64,000 bases of DNA from Acinetobacter courvalinii (lineage in GTDB: Bacteria; Pseudomonadota; Gammaproteobacteria; Pseudomonadales; Moraxellaceae), in NCBI RefSeq assembly GCF_014635545.1, contig NZ_BMDA01000002.1, positions 248,001 to 312,000 of the forward strand, given 5' to 3'. Below, piece by piece: positions 8,141 through 17,527 of this stretch. Position numbers and translations under genes: made by a program. Under the pieces are notes generated by a model. It was not told where the DNA came from. It did no database searches and worked only from the letters and a program-made list of their open reading frames with translations. Every line of letters starts with the position of its first letter. Position 1 is the stretch's first letter.

Positions 8141-9562
8141 ATGTCTTTAAATTTAAATCAGCGTATCCATGCATTTCAGAACAATGCATCAAATCCTCAT
8201 ACGCATCCATCGTCATTGAAATGGTCGGCCTTGGCAATTGCGCTAACGGCTGTGCTTTTTAGTCAATCTGTAGCAGCAGCGTCCTTGCTAGATGCAAATC
8301 ATGCTTCGACCCAAGCGCTGCAACGGCAGCTAAATTTTGAACAAATCCTGCAAGATGTGAAACAGCATCAGGCCGGTATCGGTGTTTGGCAAACCCAGCA
8401 AAGCATTGCTGAGGCCAATGTGAAACAGGCCGGTTTATGGACAAATCCAAGTGTTTCGATTCAGCAAACCGAGTTCCGCTCAGGTAAAGATAAAGAACTG
8501 GAATTTGGTCTTTCACAAAAACTCGATGTGTTTGGTGAACGCCGTGCGGCAGTGAAACTCGCTGATGTCCAAGCGACTCAGGTCGGTCTTAATCAAGCCT
8601 TATACGATGCCCAACTTGAACTCGCAGTGAAATATCTGTGGTCGCAAGTGGTGGTTCTTGAGCTAGAGCATGACGTGGTTCAGGCACAATTAAAAACCAG
8701 TCAGGCGACCTTGGACGCAACACGCCTACGACTCAAGGCAGGCAGTATTGCCCAGGTCGATCTAGACCGCACCCTGATGGCACATATTGAAAATCAGCGT
8801 TTATTCCAGCAAACCGAACTGGCGCTGGCGACAGCAAAACGCCAACTGGCCAATTTATGGGGTGGTACGGACAACCGCTTCTCTGCGCAGGCAAGCAATG
8901 TCTGGCCGCAGCAACAGGACTGGCAAAGCTATATGCAGAACAATTTATTCGAGCGCGCGATCCAGCTCGATATTGCACGGCAAAAGGCCAATATTGACTA
9001 TTTAAAAGTGTCGAACCGCCCGAATCCGACCGTTAATTTAGGCATGGTGCAAAGTAAAACAGCAGACACCAACTCGACTGACAACAAGTTGCGGGTAGGT
9101 ATCGAGATTCCGTTAAATATTTTTAATCGTCAGCAGTATTCATTGCGCATTGCCAATGCCAAACAAGATTTGCTGGTTAAGCAGCAACAGTTCTATAAGC
9201 AACAAAACTTGAATGCGATCCAGACCTTAACTGCAGAGTTGGCAGGATTGAAACAACAGTTCGATTTAGTCAATCAACGACAAATTCCATTATCTGAAAC
9301 CGTACAAGAGAAAATGCTGCTCGGTTTTAAGGTCGGTAAATATGCCATTACCGATGTGCAGCAAGCCACCATGCAATTGCAAGAGCAACGCTTAAATAAA
9401 GTCCAGTTACTTAAAAGTGCATGGCAGAAACAGATTGAGGCAGAGAGTTTAGCACTCGGAATTGAACCGAGTATGGTGAGTTCAAGTGATGCCTTAAACC
9501 AGATCAATCAGACCCTGTGGAAAGAGACCAATAACCTTCCCACTGTTGTAGGAGCAGAATAA
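8141..9562 (+). CDS. czcC: CzcC, outer-membrane channel of the CzcCBA metal efflux pump (TolC family)
   Basis: 473 residues. A signal sequence near residues 28-48 ('ALAIALTAVLFSQSVAAAS') precedes two long alpha-helical OEP repeats, visible as Gln/Ala-rich heptad stretches with the duplicated 'A..RLKAGSIAQVDLDRT' / 'LLGFKVGKYAITDVQQA' turns of TolC proteins. It forms the trimeric exit duct for CzcB/CzcA. The N-terminus before the hydrophobic core is long (about 27 residues), so a later start is possible, though none has a better ribosome-binding site. The stop overlaps the czcB start by one base (translational coupling). Confidence 0.92.
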   Translation: MSLNLNQRIHAFQNNASNPHTHPSSLKWSALAIALTAVLFSQSVAAASLLDANHASTQALQRQLNFEQILQDVKQHQAGIGVWQTQQSIAEANVKQAGLWTNPSVSIQQTEFRSGKDKELEFGLSQKLDVFGERRAAVKLADVQATQVGLNQALYDAQLELAVKYLWSQVVVLELEHDVVQAQLKTSQATLDATRLRLKAGSIAQVDLDRTLMAHIENQRLFQQTELALATAKRQLANLWGGTDNRFSAQASNVWPQQQDWQSYMQNNLFERAIQLDIARQKANIDYLKVSNRPNPTVNLGMVQSKTADTNSTDNKLRVGIEIPLNIFNRQQYSLRIANAKQDLLVKQQQFYKQQNLNAIQTLTAELAGLKQQFDLVNQRQIPLSETVQEKMLLGFKVGKYAITDVQQATMQLQEQRLNKVQLLKSAWQKQIEAESLALGIEPSMVSSSDALNQINQTLWKETNNLPTVVGAE

Positions 9563-10788
9563 TGTCGACGAATCAATCTAAGAAACAGTGGTTTTGGGTC
9601 ATCCTTGTTGTGGTGGCTGGTCTGATATTGAGTGCATTGCTCTTTTTTACAGGGAAAAACAAAACCAGTCGTGATACTGCTACGGCTGATAGCCATGGTG
9701 AAGAAGGACATGCTGAAGATGAAGCTGGTCATGGCAGTGAAACTGAGGAAGGCAGTTTAAACCTGACGCCAAAACAGATGGCGGAATACGGCGTGAAACT
9801 GGCTCAGGTAGGTGTCGGAGAAGTATCGCAGCAATATGCCTATCCTGCCAAGCTGGTACCGAATACCGATCAACAAGCGCATGTGTCTGCAACTTTTGCC
9901 GGACGGGTGGAAAGTGTCAATGCAGCACTGGGCGAGCAGGTGAAGAAGGGGCAGGTACTTGCTACCCTGTTTATTCCGGATCTGGTCGATCAACAAGCCA
10001 ATTTAAGTATTGCACAGGAAGCCTTGACTCTGGCGCAGCAAGATTATCAGCGCGAAAAGCAACTCTGGGAACAGGGCGTATCTGCACGTCAGGATTATCA
10101 GCGTGCTTATAATGCGTATCGTCAGGCCCAGATTCAGGTGCAAGCCGCACGCAGCCGTTTATCTGCTTTAGGTGCATCTACAGGGAGTCAGGGGCGCTAT
10201 GTGCTGACCGCACCATTAAGCGGAATCGTGAGTCTGAAAGATATTGTGGTGGGCGAGCAGATTACCCCGGATAAACAATTGTTCGTAATTGATCAGCTGG
10301 ATCAGCTCTGGATTGAATTTATTTTACCAAGCGTCAATAACATCAATGTCCAGCCGGATCAGCAGATCGAGTTTAAGTCGCTGCAAACCAGCAATACCTT
10401 TAAGGCGCAAATTCAGACCTTAACCACAGCGGCCGATACCCAAACCGGTCGTTTGCAAGTACGTGCCAAAGTCCTGACACCGGCTAAAGAACTACGACCT
10501 AACTTGATGGTCAATGTGCTGTTAGAAGGCACAGACAAGAAACCTGTGCTACGCGTTGCCAAAGCGGCGATTCAGCAGATTGAAGGCAAAGCCACGGTTT
10601 TCGTAGCCAAGCAAGAAAAAGATCAATTGCATTTCACCCCGACACCAGTCCAACTAGGTAATTACTCCAGTGATGGACAATGGGTGGAAATCCGGTCTGG
10701 TCTGACTGAAAAACAGCAGTATGTCAGTCAGGGCAGTTTCCTTCTGAAATCGGAGATGGAGAAGGGAGAGGCTGAACATGGACACTAA
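9562..10788 (+). CDS. czcB: CzcB, periplasmic adaptor of the metal efflux pump (HlyD/RND membrane-fusion family)
   Basis: 408 residues. One N-terminal membrane anchor (about 10-30) is followed by a His/acid-rich segment ('HGEEGHAEDEAGHGSETEEG', about residues 46-65) that probably binds incoming metal. Then come the barrel-sandwich hybrid lipoyl-like halves ('GRVESVNAALGEQVKKGQVLATL' ... 'LTAPLSGIVSLKDIVVGEQI') around a coiled-coil hairpin, and a beta-barrel domain. It bridges CzcA and CzcC. It overlaps czcC by 1 base and czcA by 11 bases, so all three subunits are translated as one unit. Confidence 0.93.
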   Translation: MSTNQSKKQWFWVILVVVAGLILSALLFFTGKNKTSRDTATADSHGEEGHAEDEAGHGSETEEGSLNLTPKQMAEYGVKLAQVGVGEVSQQYAYPAKLVPNTDQQAHVSATFAGRVESVNAALGEQVKKGQVLATLFIPDLVDQQANLSIAQEALTLAQQDYQREKQLWEQGVSARQDYQRAYNAYRQAQIQVQAARSRLSALGASTGSQGRYVLTAPLSGIVSLKDIVVGEQITPDKQLFVIDQLDQLWIEFILPSVNNINVQPDQQIEFKSLQTSNTFKAQIQTLTTAADTQTGRLQVRAKVLTPAKELRPNLMVNVLLEGTDKKPVLRVAKAAIQQIEGKATVFVAKQEKDQLHFTPTPVQLGNYSSDGQWVEIRSGLTEKQQYVSQGSFLLKSEMEKGEAEHGH

Positions 10789-13700
10789 GGAGAATGTAGG
10801 GCTTCCCCCTGCGGAAGGCCTGTTTGACCGTATTATTCAATTTTCCATTCGTAATGCGATTTGGGTGATACTATTTGTGGTGGCCTGGATTGGGGTCGGG
10901 ATTTATAGCTATCAGAAGCTTTCGATTGATGCCGTCCCTGACATTACCAATGTTCAGGTGCAAATTAACAGTCAGGCAGGGGGATTCACGGCCCCTGAAG
11001 TTGAGCAACGGATTACCTATCCAATTGAAAATGCGATGTCGGGTATTCCGAATCTGGAGCAAACCCGTTCAATTTCCCGTTATGGCCTGTCACAGGTTAC
11101 GGTGATTTTTAAAGATGGCACCGATATCTATTGGGCACGTCAGCTGATCAACCAGCGTTTACAGGAAGCCAAGAGTGCTTTGCCTGATGATATTGATCCG
11201 CAAATGTCACCGATTTCCACAGGTTTGGGCGAGATCTATCAATGGGTGATCAAGGCTGAACCGAATGCTAAAAAGGCAGATGGCACGCCGTATCAAGCCA
11301 TGGACCTGCGTGAAATTCAGGACTGGATTGTTCGCCCTCAATTGCAACGTGTGCCCGGTGTCGCCGAAATCAACAGTATTGGAGGGTATAACAAGACCTA
11401 TGTAGTTGCTCCAGATCTGAAACGTTTGCAACAACTGCAAATTCCGTTAACTGACTTGCAAACGGTATTATCTGAAAACAACGAAAACCGTGGTGCAGGT
11501 TTTATTGAAGAAAATGGGCAGCAACTGACGGTTCGTATTCCGGGAATGCTCAAGACCGTACAGGATATCGAAAATATTACGGTCAGTACCAAAAACGGTT
11601 TACCGATCCGGGTGGCCGATGTGGCAACGGTTTCGATTGGTCATGACCTCAGAACTGGTGGTGCCACCTATAACGGTGAAGAAACGGTACTGGGGATCGC
11701 CATGATGATGATGGGCGAGAACAGTAAATCTATCGCTCAGGCCTTAGATAGCAAGATGCAGGAAATCAAGCGCTCATTGCCAGAAGGCGTGGTGGTTGAA
11801 ACGGTGTATAACCGGAGTGATCTGGTGGATAAAGCCATTAAGACGGTGGCCAAAAACCTGATTGAAGGCGCAATTCTGGTGATTGTGATCCTGTTTGTGT
11901 TCCTCGGCAATTTCCGAGCTGCATTGATTACTGCCTGTATTATTCCGCTGTCGATGCTGTTTACCCTGACAGGGATGGCAGAGCAGAAAATCAGTGCCAA
12001 CCTGATGAGTCTGGGTGCACTGGATTTCGGGATTATCGTGGATGGTGCAGTGGTGATTGTGGAGAACTGTATCCGACGGCTGGCAGAGGCTCAACACCAT
12101 AAAGGACGATTACTGACCCGTTCCGAACGCTTCACCGAAGTATTTCTGGCAGCAAAACAGGCGAGACGTCCGCTGATCTTCGGGCAAATCATCATCATGG
12201 TGGTGTACTTGCCGATCTTTGCACTGGCGGGCGTGGAAGCGAAAATGTTCCATCCTATGGCGATGACCGTGGTGCTTGCATTGATTGGGGCCATCATTTT
12301 ATCGGTGACTTTTGTTCCGGCGGCGGTGGCATTATTTGTCACAGGTGAGGTGAAGGAGAAGGAAAGTCGCTGGATGGCGGCCCTGAAACGCAATTATGAG
12401 GCACTCCTTGATCGAGCGTATGCCTTCCGATATGTCGTACTGGCAGGTGCTGTGACAATTTTAATGTTAACGGCTGCGATTGGTACACGTGTCGGGAGTG
12501 AATTTGCACCTCAACTCAGTGAAGGCGATTTTGCGTTGCAGTTGATGCGTGCGCCAAGTACCGGGATTGAGGAATCACTCAAGATTCAGGAAAGTGTTGA
12601 AAAACAGCTTATGGCAGAATTTCCTGAAATCAAGGCAATCTTTGCGCGTACCGGGACTGCTGAAGTGGCAACCGATGTCATGCCACCGAATATTTCCGAT
12701 GCAGTGGTGCTGTTAAAGCCTCGTGATCAATGGCCGGATAAATCGGAAACTATCGACGAGCTTCGAACTAAAATGTTGGCGTATGTAGAGAAGATCCCAG
12801 GGAATAACAGTGAGTTTTCGCAGCCGATTGAACTCCGTTTCAATGAGCTAATCTCAGGTGTGCGGAGTGATATTGGGGTCAAGATCTTTGGTGATGATAT
12901 GCAGGTGCTGAACCAGGAGGCTGAGAAAGTTGCTCAAACCCTGAGAACCATTCCGGGGGCCAGCGAAGTCAAAGTCGAACAGACCGATGGCTTACCGTTA
13001 CTCAATGTCGATATCGATCATGCACTGGCTGCGCAATATGGTTTATCGGTCAAATCCATTCAGGATCTGGTGGCTGCCAGTATTGGTGGTCAAAGTGTTG
13101 GACAGATTTTACAGGGTGACCGTCGATTTGATTTTGTGGTGCGTTTGGATGATGTCATGCGTACGCCACAGCAATTGGCGATGCTGCCGATTCAATTGCC
13201 GAATGGTGGTCTGATCAAACTGCAAGATGTGGCAAAAGTGGAGAATATCTTAGGTCTGGCACAGGTCAGCCGTGAAAATGGCAAGCGCCGTGTGGTGGTG
13301 ACGACCAACGTACGTGACCGTGATCTGGGCTCGTTCGTGGCTGAGATGCAGCAGAAACTGGCCCAGCAAAAATTACCAAGCGGTTATTGGCTCGGTTATG
13401 GCGGGCAATTTGAAAATCTGGCATCGGCAAAAGCCAGAATGCAAATTGTGGTGCCGCTGGCATTGCTGATGATCTTTATTCTGCTGATGGCAGTGTTCAA
13501 TAACTTTAAAGAGAGCTTGCTGGTGTTTAGTGGTGTGCCGTTTGCCCTGTCCGGTGGTTTGGTCGCGCTGTGGTTACGCGATATTCCCTTGTCCATGTCG
13601 GCAGGTGTGGGTTTTATTGCCCTGTCGGGTGTTGCGGTGTTGAATGGTCTGGTGATGCTGAGCTTTATCAAAGAGTTGAGAGAACAATTTGATATTCATT

Positions 13701-13927
13701 ATGCCACTTGGCATGGCGCGGTATTGCGCTTGCGTCCTGTACTGATGACGGCCTGTGTCGCATCGCTGGGCTTTATTCCCATGGCCATTGCCACAGGTAC
13801 AGGCGCAGAAGTGCAGCGTCCACTGGCGACAGTGGTGATTGGCGGGATTATTTCTTCGACCTTGCTGACCTTGCTGATTTTGCCGGTGGTTTATCGCTGG
13901 ATGAATGAAAAGTCCTCTGAACAATAA
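10778..13927 (+). CDS. czcA: CzcA, heavy-metal RND proton antiporter
   Basis: 1049 residues, normal for HME-type RND pumps, with 12 predicted transmembrane helices in the 1+5+1+5 pattern around two large periplasmic domains. The TM4 motif 'DFGIIVDGAVVIVEN' has the two Asp and one Glu characteristic of the Zn/Co/Cd (HME1) pumps rather than the Cu/Ag CusA type. N-terminal 'FSIRNAIWVILFVVAWIGVG' and 'SIDAVPDITNVQVQI' are typical CzcA sequences. It exports divalent cations from periplasm or cytoplasm with CzcB and CzcC, driven by protons. Last gene of the coupled czcCBA block; hairpins follow. Confidence 0.95.
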   Translation: MDTKENVGLPPAEGLFDRIIQFSIRNAIWVILFVVAWIGVGIYSYQKLSIDAVPDITNVQVQINSQAGGFTAPEVEQRITYPIENAMSGIPNLEQTRSISRYGLSQVTVIFKDGTDIYWARQLINQRLQEAKSALPDDIDPQMSPISTGLGEIYQWVIKAEPNAKKADGTPYQAMDLREIQDWIVRPQLQRVPGVAEINSIGGYNKTYVVAPDLKRLQQLQIPLTDLQTVLSENNENRGAGFIEENGQQLTVRIPGMLKTVQDIENITVSTKNGLPIRVADVATVSIGHDLRTGGATYNGEETVLGIAMMMMGENSKSIAQALDSKMQEIKRSLPEGVVVETVYNRSDLVDKAIKTVAKNLIEGAILVIVILFVFLGNFRAALITACIIPLSMLFTLTGMAEQKISANLMSLGALDFGIIVDGAVVIVENCIRRLAEAQHHKGRLLTRSERFTEVFLAAKQARRPLIFGQIIIMVVYLPIFALAGVEAKMFHPMAMTVVLALIGAIILSVTFVPAAVALFVTGEVKEKESRWMAALKRNYEALLDRAYAFRYVVLAGAVTILMLTAAIGTRVGSEFAPQLSEGDFALQLMRAPSTGIEESLKIQESVEKQLMAEFPEIKAIFARTGTAEVATDVMPPNISDAVVLLKPRDQWPDKSETIDELRTKMLAYVEKIPGNNSEFSQPIELRFNELISGVRSDIGVKIFGDDMQVLNQEAEKVAQTLRTIPGASEVKVEQTDGLPLLNVDIDHALAAQYGLSVKSIQDLVAASIGGQSVGQILQGDRRFDFVVRLDDVMRTPQQLAMLPIQLPNGGLIKLQDVAKVENILGLAQVSRENGKRRVVVTTNVRDRDLGSFVAEMQQKLAQQKLPSGYWLGYGGQFENLASAKARMQIVVPLALLMIFILLMAVFNNFKESLLVFSGVPFALSGGLVALWLRDIPLSMSAGVGFIALSGVAVLNGLVMLSFIKELREQFDIHYATWHGAVLRLRPVLMTACVASLGFIPMAIATGTGAEVQRPLATVVIGGIISSTLLTLLILPVVYRWMNEKSSEQ

Positions 13928-13952
13928 TCAGGCATTTACCAGTGAGGGGATT

Positions 13953-14052
13953 GGATTTACTTACTTTTGAAGGATCAAAAGTAAGTAAATCCTTTGTTGG
14001 TCTGACGGCACTTCCATGATGCCGCAGACCAACAGGCGGCATCCATGCTGCC
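13953..14052. repeat. tandem hairpin element between czcA and czcD
   Basis: Three consecutive dyads. (1) A perfect 18-bp inverted repeat, 13953-13970 / 13975-13992, with a 4-base loop. (2) GTTGGTCTG (13996-14004) plus CGGCA (14006-14010), paired with TGCCG (14020-14024) plus CAGACCAAC (14025-14033). (3) GGCGGCA (14035-14041) / TGCTGCC (14046-14052). It has no coding content. It looks like a dispersed REP-type intergenic element and could also stop czcCBA transcription. Confidence 0.6.
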
Positions 14053-14191
14053 ACCACGATTGTAAATGTAGGTTAGAGGTCGGATAGCGAAAGATTTTAG
14101 GACAATTCGTTGCACTTCACTCATCATATTCATCGATGATTTGAGATAGTGTAGAAAGAAAGTTGAATTTTAAAATTATAAGGAGTCCAAC

Positions 14192-15136
14192 ATGAGTGGA
14201 CATCAAGGGCATGATCATAGTCATGCAGTCGTTACCGAAGGCAATGCCAAAAAACTTACGATTGCGTTGGTATTGACCACAACATTTCTGATTGTTGAAT
14301 TTGTTGCCGGTTTAATTACCCAAAGTCTGGCCTTATTGTCTGATGCAGCGCATATGTTTACCGACGCCGCCGCACTGGCCATTGCATTGGTTGCGATCCA
14401 GATTGCCAAACGTCCAGCAGACAATAAGCGAACCTTTGGTTATCAACGCTTTGAAATTCTGGCGGCATTGTTTAATGCTTCCATGCTGTTTTTTGTGGCG
14501 ATGTATATTCTTTACGAAGCCTATCAACGTTTTACCCAGCCGCCTGAAATCCAGAGTTTGGGTATGTTGATCGTGGCTTCAATCGGTCTGGTGATTAACC
14601 TGATCTCGATGAAGATTTTAATGTCGAGTGCTGCTGAAAGCCTGAATATGAAAGGCGCATATTTAGAAGTATTGAGCGATGCCCTGGGTTCGGTTGGCGT
14701 GATTATTGGTGCGGTGATTATTTATTTCACCAACTGGTATTGGGTCGATACTATTATTGCGGTTGCAATCGGTTTCTGGGTCTTGCCAAGAACGTGGATT
14801 TTACTCAAACAGAGTATCAATATCCTGTTGGAAGGCGTGCCTGAAGAAGTTGATGTCGAGAAACTACGCAATGACTTGCTGGCACTCGATGGTGTGGAAA
14901 GCATTCACCAGTTGAAGGTATGGGCGATTACCTCAAAGAATATTCATCTGACGGTGCATCTGTTTGCACCCAAGGCGGATCGTAATCAGTTGCATCGGAC
15001 GGCCACAGAAATGCTGTCACATGAACATGGTATTGCCGAAGTGACCTTGCAAATTGAAGATGATGCAGAGATGAACTGCCAGCATACGCATCAACATACC
15101 GACCATGAAGCACATGACCATTCACATCAGCATTAA
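14192..15136 (+). CDS. czcD: CzcD, cation diffusion facilitator (Zn/Co/Cd efflux)
   Basis: 314 residues and six transmembrane helices. The His-rich N-terminus ('SGHQGHDHSHAV') and C-terminus ('HTHQHTDHEAHDHSHQH') are typical of CDF zinc exporters. TM2 carries 'SDAAHMFTD' (HxxxD metal site) and TM5 carries 'EVLSDALGSVGVI'. The C-terminal cytoplasmic ferredoxin-like domain follows ('EVDVEKLRNDLLALDGVESIHQLKVW'). It pumps cytosolic Zn2+ to the periplasm, where CzcCBA can export it. A strong AAGGAG lies 7 bases before the ATG. It is separated from czcA by the hairpin element and probably has its own promoter. Confidence 0.94.
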   Translation: MSGHQGHDHSHAVVTEGNAKKLTIALVLTTTFLIVEFVAGLITQSLALLSDAAHMFTDAAALAIALVAIQIAKRPADNKRTFGYQRFEILAALFNASMLFFVAMYILYEAYQRFTQPPEIQSLGMLIVASIGLVINLISMKILMSSAAESLNMKGAYLEVLSDALGSVGVIIGAVIIYFTNWYWVDTIIAVAIGFWVLPRTWILLKQSINILLEGVPEEVDVEKLRNDLLALDGVESIHQLKVWAITSKNIHLTVHLFAPKADRNQLHRTATEMLSHEHGIAEVTLQIEDDAEMNCQHTHQHTDHEAHDHSHQH

Positions 15137-15147
15137 GCTGATGTGAA
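15121..15147 (+). terminator. hairpin at the end of czcD
   Basis: Perfect 11-bp inverted repeat TTCACATCAGC (15121-15131) / GCTGATGTGAA (15137-15147) with the czcD stop in its loop. The following T run is short, so termination may be partial. Confidence 0.6.
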
Positions 15148-15166
15148 TCTTACTGCTGTTACCGGA

Positions 15167-15505
15167 TTAATTCTGCCATTCATGATTGCAGTCACGGCAT
15201 TTCCAATGTTTTTGCGCTTGCATAAACGCCTGCATTGAAATTTTGAAATCGGGTAGATCACGCCAGAATAAAACTCCTGCAATCACACAGACTGCAAAAA
15301 CCACAACCGTCGCGATTTGCAGGCTTTGTCCTGCACCATTACCGAAAATCCACATGCCAATGCTGATCAGCACCAAAAACAATAAAATAAAAATTGCAGG
15401 CACTAAAAGCACCAGACTTTTTGGCACGTTAGGGCGAGGGCTGTTGGTACCCTGGCTGACAGGCATAATTTTCACGCTTTGACATTTAGGGCAGCGGTAT
15501 TGCAT
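15167..15505 (-). CDS. small zinc-ribbon membrane protein, function unknown
   Basis: 112 residues. N-terminal 'YRCPKCQS' and C-terminal 'WKCRDCNHEW' each give a CxxC pair that together could form one zinc ribbon. Between them are two hydrophobic segments (about residues 31-53 and 60-80), predicted to span the membrane and put both ends on the same, probably cytoplasmic, side. Convergent with czcD. No named family recognised; the zinc site is inferred from the cysteine pattern. Confidence 0.7.
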   Translation of the reverse strand: MQYRCPKCQSVKIMPVSQGTNSPRPNVPKSLVLLVPAIFILLFLVLISIGMWIFGNGAGQSLQIATVVVFAVCVIAGVLFWRDLPDFKISMQAFMQAQKHWKCRDCNHEWQN

Positions 15506-15735
15506 AAGGATTTCCTATAGTGTTTTGGCTATTTTAGCGAAAATTATGCAAAAGCAAAAATGCTGAGCGTTTCAAATACATAACTTTACTTATTTATGAG
15601 TTTATAGCTCTGCGCTAGCCGCAGTGATGAGCTTTAAAAATGTGAGGCTACAGCTCGTCTAAAGCTATTCGCAAAAGCAGAGGCAGTCATGCTAATTTGC
15701 AGGATGAGTTGGCTGAATAATGCGAAAGGATACGC

Positions 15736-17355
15736 ATGTTACCCACCAAAATTTTAAAGTTACGTTTATCTCGCATTCACAAGGGAAAACAGCATCTGTC
15801 CACACAAGATCAATTGATGCTGGTAACTTCGGAAAACCCTGACCTGAGTGCCAATTTTTTATTGCGGCTTTTTAAATTAACTTTGCCCAAGCAATGGCAA
15901 TTTCATCACGAGAATGATGAAGATATTCTCTATGCTACCCAATTGATTCAGCTGATTGAAGATCAGTTTATTGCTGCCTATAGCACGCATGCACGAAAAT
16001 ATGGCTGGTATGAGCAATGCCTGATGTATCAGCTTAATTTTGTCGTCCCGCAACCGACCCAACAGCAAATCAATGGCTATTTACGCCAGCTGGAGCAATG
16101 TCTGGATCAGCCGCCGAAAATTGAGCTACTTCATTATTTTCAGCAGTATTCTCCCTGTGCACTGCATGCGAATGCGCTGGCCAAAGCATATGCCGGTGCC
16201 GGCCAACATACCCAGGCGATTGTGTATTTTGAATGGGCGGCACAGCATGCAGCTCAATTTAATGAAGTGGCTTTTTATGCCTATATTGAATGTTTGCTCA
16301 AGCGCCATCAGCCCGAATATCAACCTCAGGTCAGTGATATCGAATATGCGCTTGATTTACTCATACGCTACCAGAAGCCGATTGATCAGAAAGCCTATCG
16401 CATTATCTTACGGCAGGCGGTGAGCTTGCTGTTGCCAGAATCCATTCTAGATACGCGTGCGACAGCAACCAGTGTAATGGCTGATGCCGGACGCAGCTTA
16501 AATGCTTTGGGTAAAACACTGAATAGCTTATGGGGTGGTCGGGAGCATCATCTGCCTTTTAGTCAGGAGGTGATCGCCAGTGCACCACAGCTTTTGACCG
16601 AGCAAAGTGCATTGGAAAGTCTGGCGCAGTCCGAAGCAATGCAACATGCTTTACAGCGCTGTCTTGCAACACAGCATGCGAGTGTATTGAGCGATGATCC
16701 AACTTTACTTCAATCCTTATGGCAAGTGATGCAACACGATCCAGCAATTCTGGAATTATTGGTGCAGCCAGCTCAATATGATCAATTGATGGAGAGGCTT
16801 CAGCAGCGCACATCACAACGCAAAGATGCAACACGTTCTGAAAATATTCAGCTCATTCTGCAACAGGGCTTGATGGCTTATTTGGGCGAGCTGCGGTTGG
16901 ATAAACAGCATCCACAGCGAGACGCCTTATATACCCAGCGTGATCAGGTGGTCACTGAGATGACTGCTTTTGCCAGATGGTTCTATGCCGACTTGTTGTT
17001 GCCTGATCTTGAGCAACAGATTCAGTTGTTTCAACAGGTCCATGATTTGTGTTTGCCATTGAAAGAAACTGCATTGAGTAGCGGACTGTTTGCATTACAG
17101 TTTGAAATGCAACAGCGGGTACAGGATATTGCAAGCTGGATGCAGCCCAAACTGGAAAAAGGTAATACTTTTGAACTGATGCAGGTGGCGTGGGTGGCCT
17201 TGCGAGAATTACCGAATTTTGAGCAGCCATTGGCCCAAGAGAAAGTACAGCAGATTGAGCTGGCATTGGAACAGTATAAACGTATCCGTTTTAGCCAGAT
17301 ACAACACTTACCACCTGTCGACGCGGTCGTACCTGCTCGCAAAGACCCTGATTAA
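15736..17355 (+). CDS. unrecognised cytosolic protein, helix-rich with TPR-like part
   Basis: 539 residues with no signal peptide or membrane segment. It is Gln/Leu/His-rich and almost entirely helical by composition. Around residues 135-190 the pattern 'ANALAKAYAGAGQHTQAIVYFEWAA' resembles one or two tetratricopeptide repeats; the rest has no motif I recognise. The start ATG has AAAGGA 7 bases upstream. The next gene downstream (17528) is also unrecognised and on the same strand, 172 bases away. The gene is clearly coding: long, with even codon use. Confidence 0.75.
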   Translation: MLPTKILKLRLSRIHKGKQHLSTQDQLMLVTSENPDLSANFLLRLFKLTLPKQWQFHHENDEDILYATQLIQLIEDQFIAAYSTHARKYGWYEQCLMYQLNFVVPQPTQQQINGYLRQLEQCLDQPPKIELLHYFQQYSPCALHANALAKAYAGAGQHTQAIVYFEWAAQHAAQFNEVAFYAYIECLLKRHQPEYQPQVSDIEYALDLLIRYQKPIDQKAYRIILRQAVSLLLPESILDTRATATSVMADAGRSLNALGKTLNSLWGGREHHLPFSQEVIASAPQLLTEQSALESLAQSEAMQHALQRCLATQHASVLSDDPTLLQSLWQVMQHDPAILELLVQPAQYDQLMERLQQRTSQRKDATRSENIQLILQQGLMAYLGELRLDKQHPQRDALYTQRDQVVTEMTAFARWFYADLLLPDLEQQIQLFQQVHDLCLPLKETALSSGLFALQFEMQQRVQDIASWMQPKLEKGNTFELMQVAWVALRELPNFEQPLAQEKVQQIELALEQYKRIRFSQIQHLPPVDAVVPARKDPD

Positions 17356-17527
17356 TTCATGGGACAAGCGCTAAAGCGGGGGCAGAAATAAATTAAAACT
17401 GTGCAACAAAAATACGCAAATTGTCTGGTAGAGCGTGATAATCTACAGAAAAAAGGCGAATAAGTTCGGCACACAGATCGTTGCTCATAAGAAGTGAGCC
17501 AGTAGCAAAGGGAAGAGGGAGAGCATC

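Noticed and set aside
11774-12393. Minus-strand frames inside czcA
   Set aside because: They lie wholly within the strongly conserved czcA gene and have no protein-like composition.
13848-14057. Minus-strand frame spanning the czcA end and the hairpin element
   Set aside because: It crosses the repeat hairpins and the end of czcA; composition and position indicate chance.
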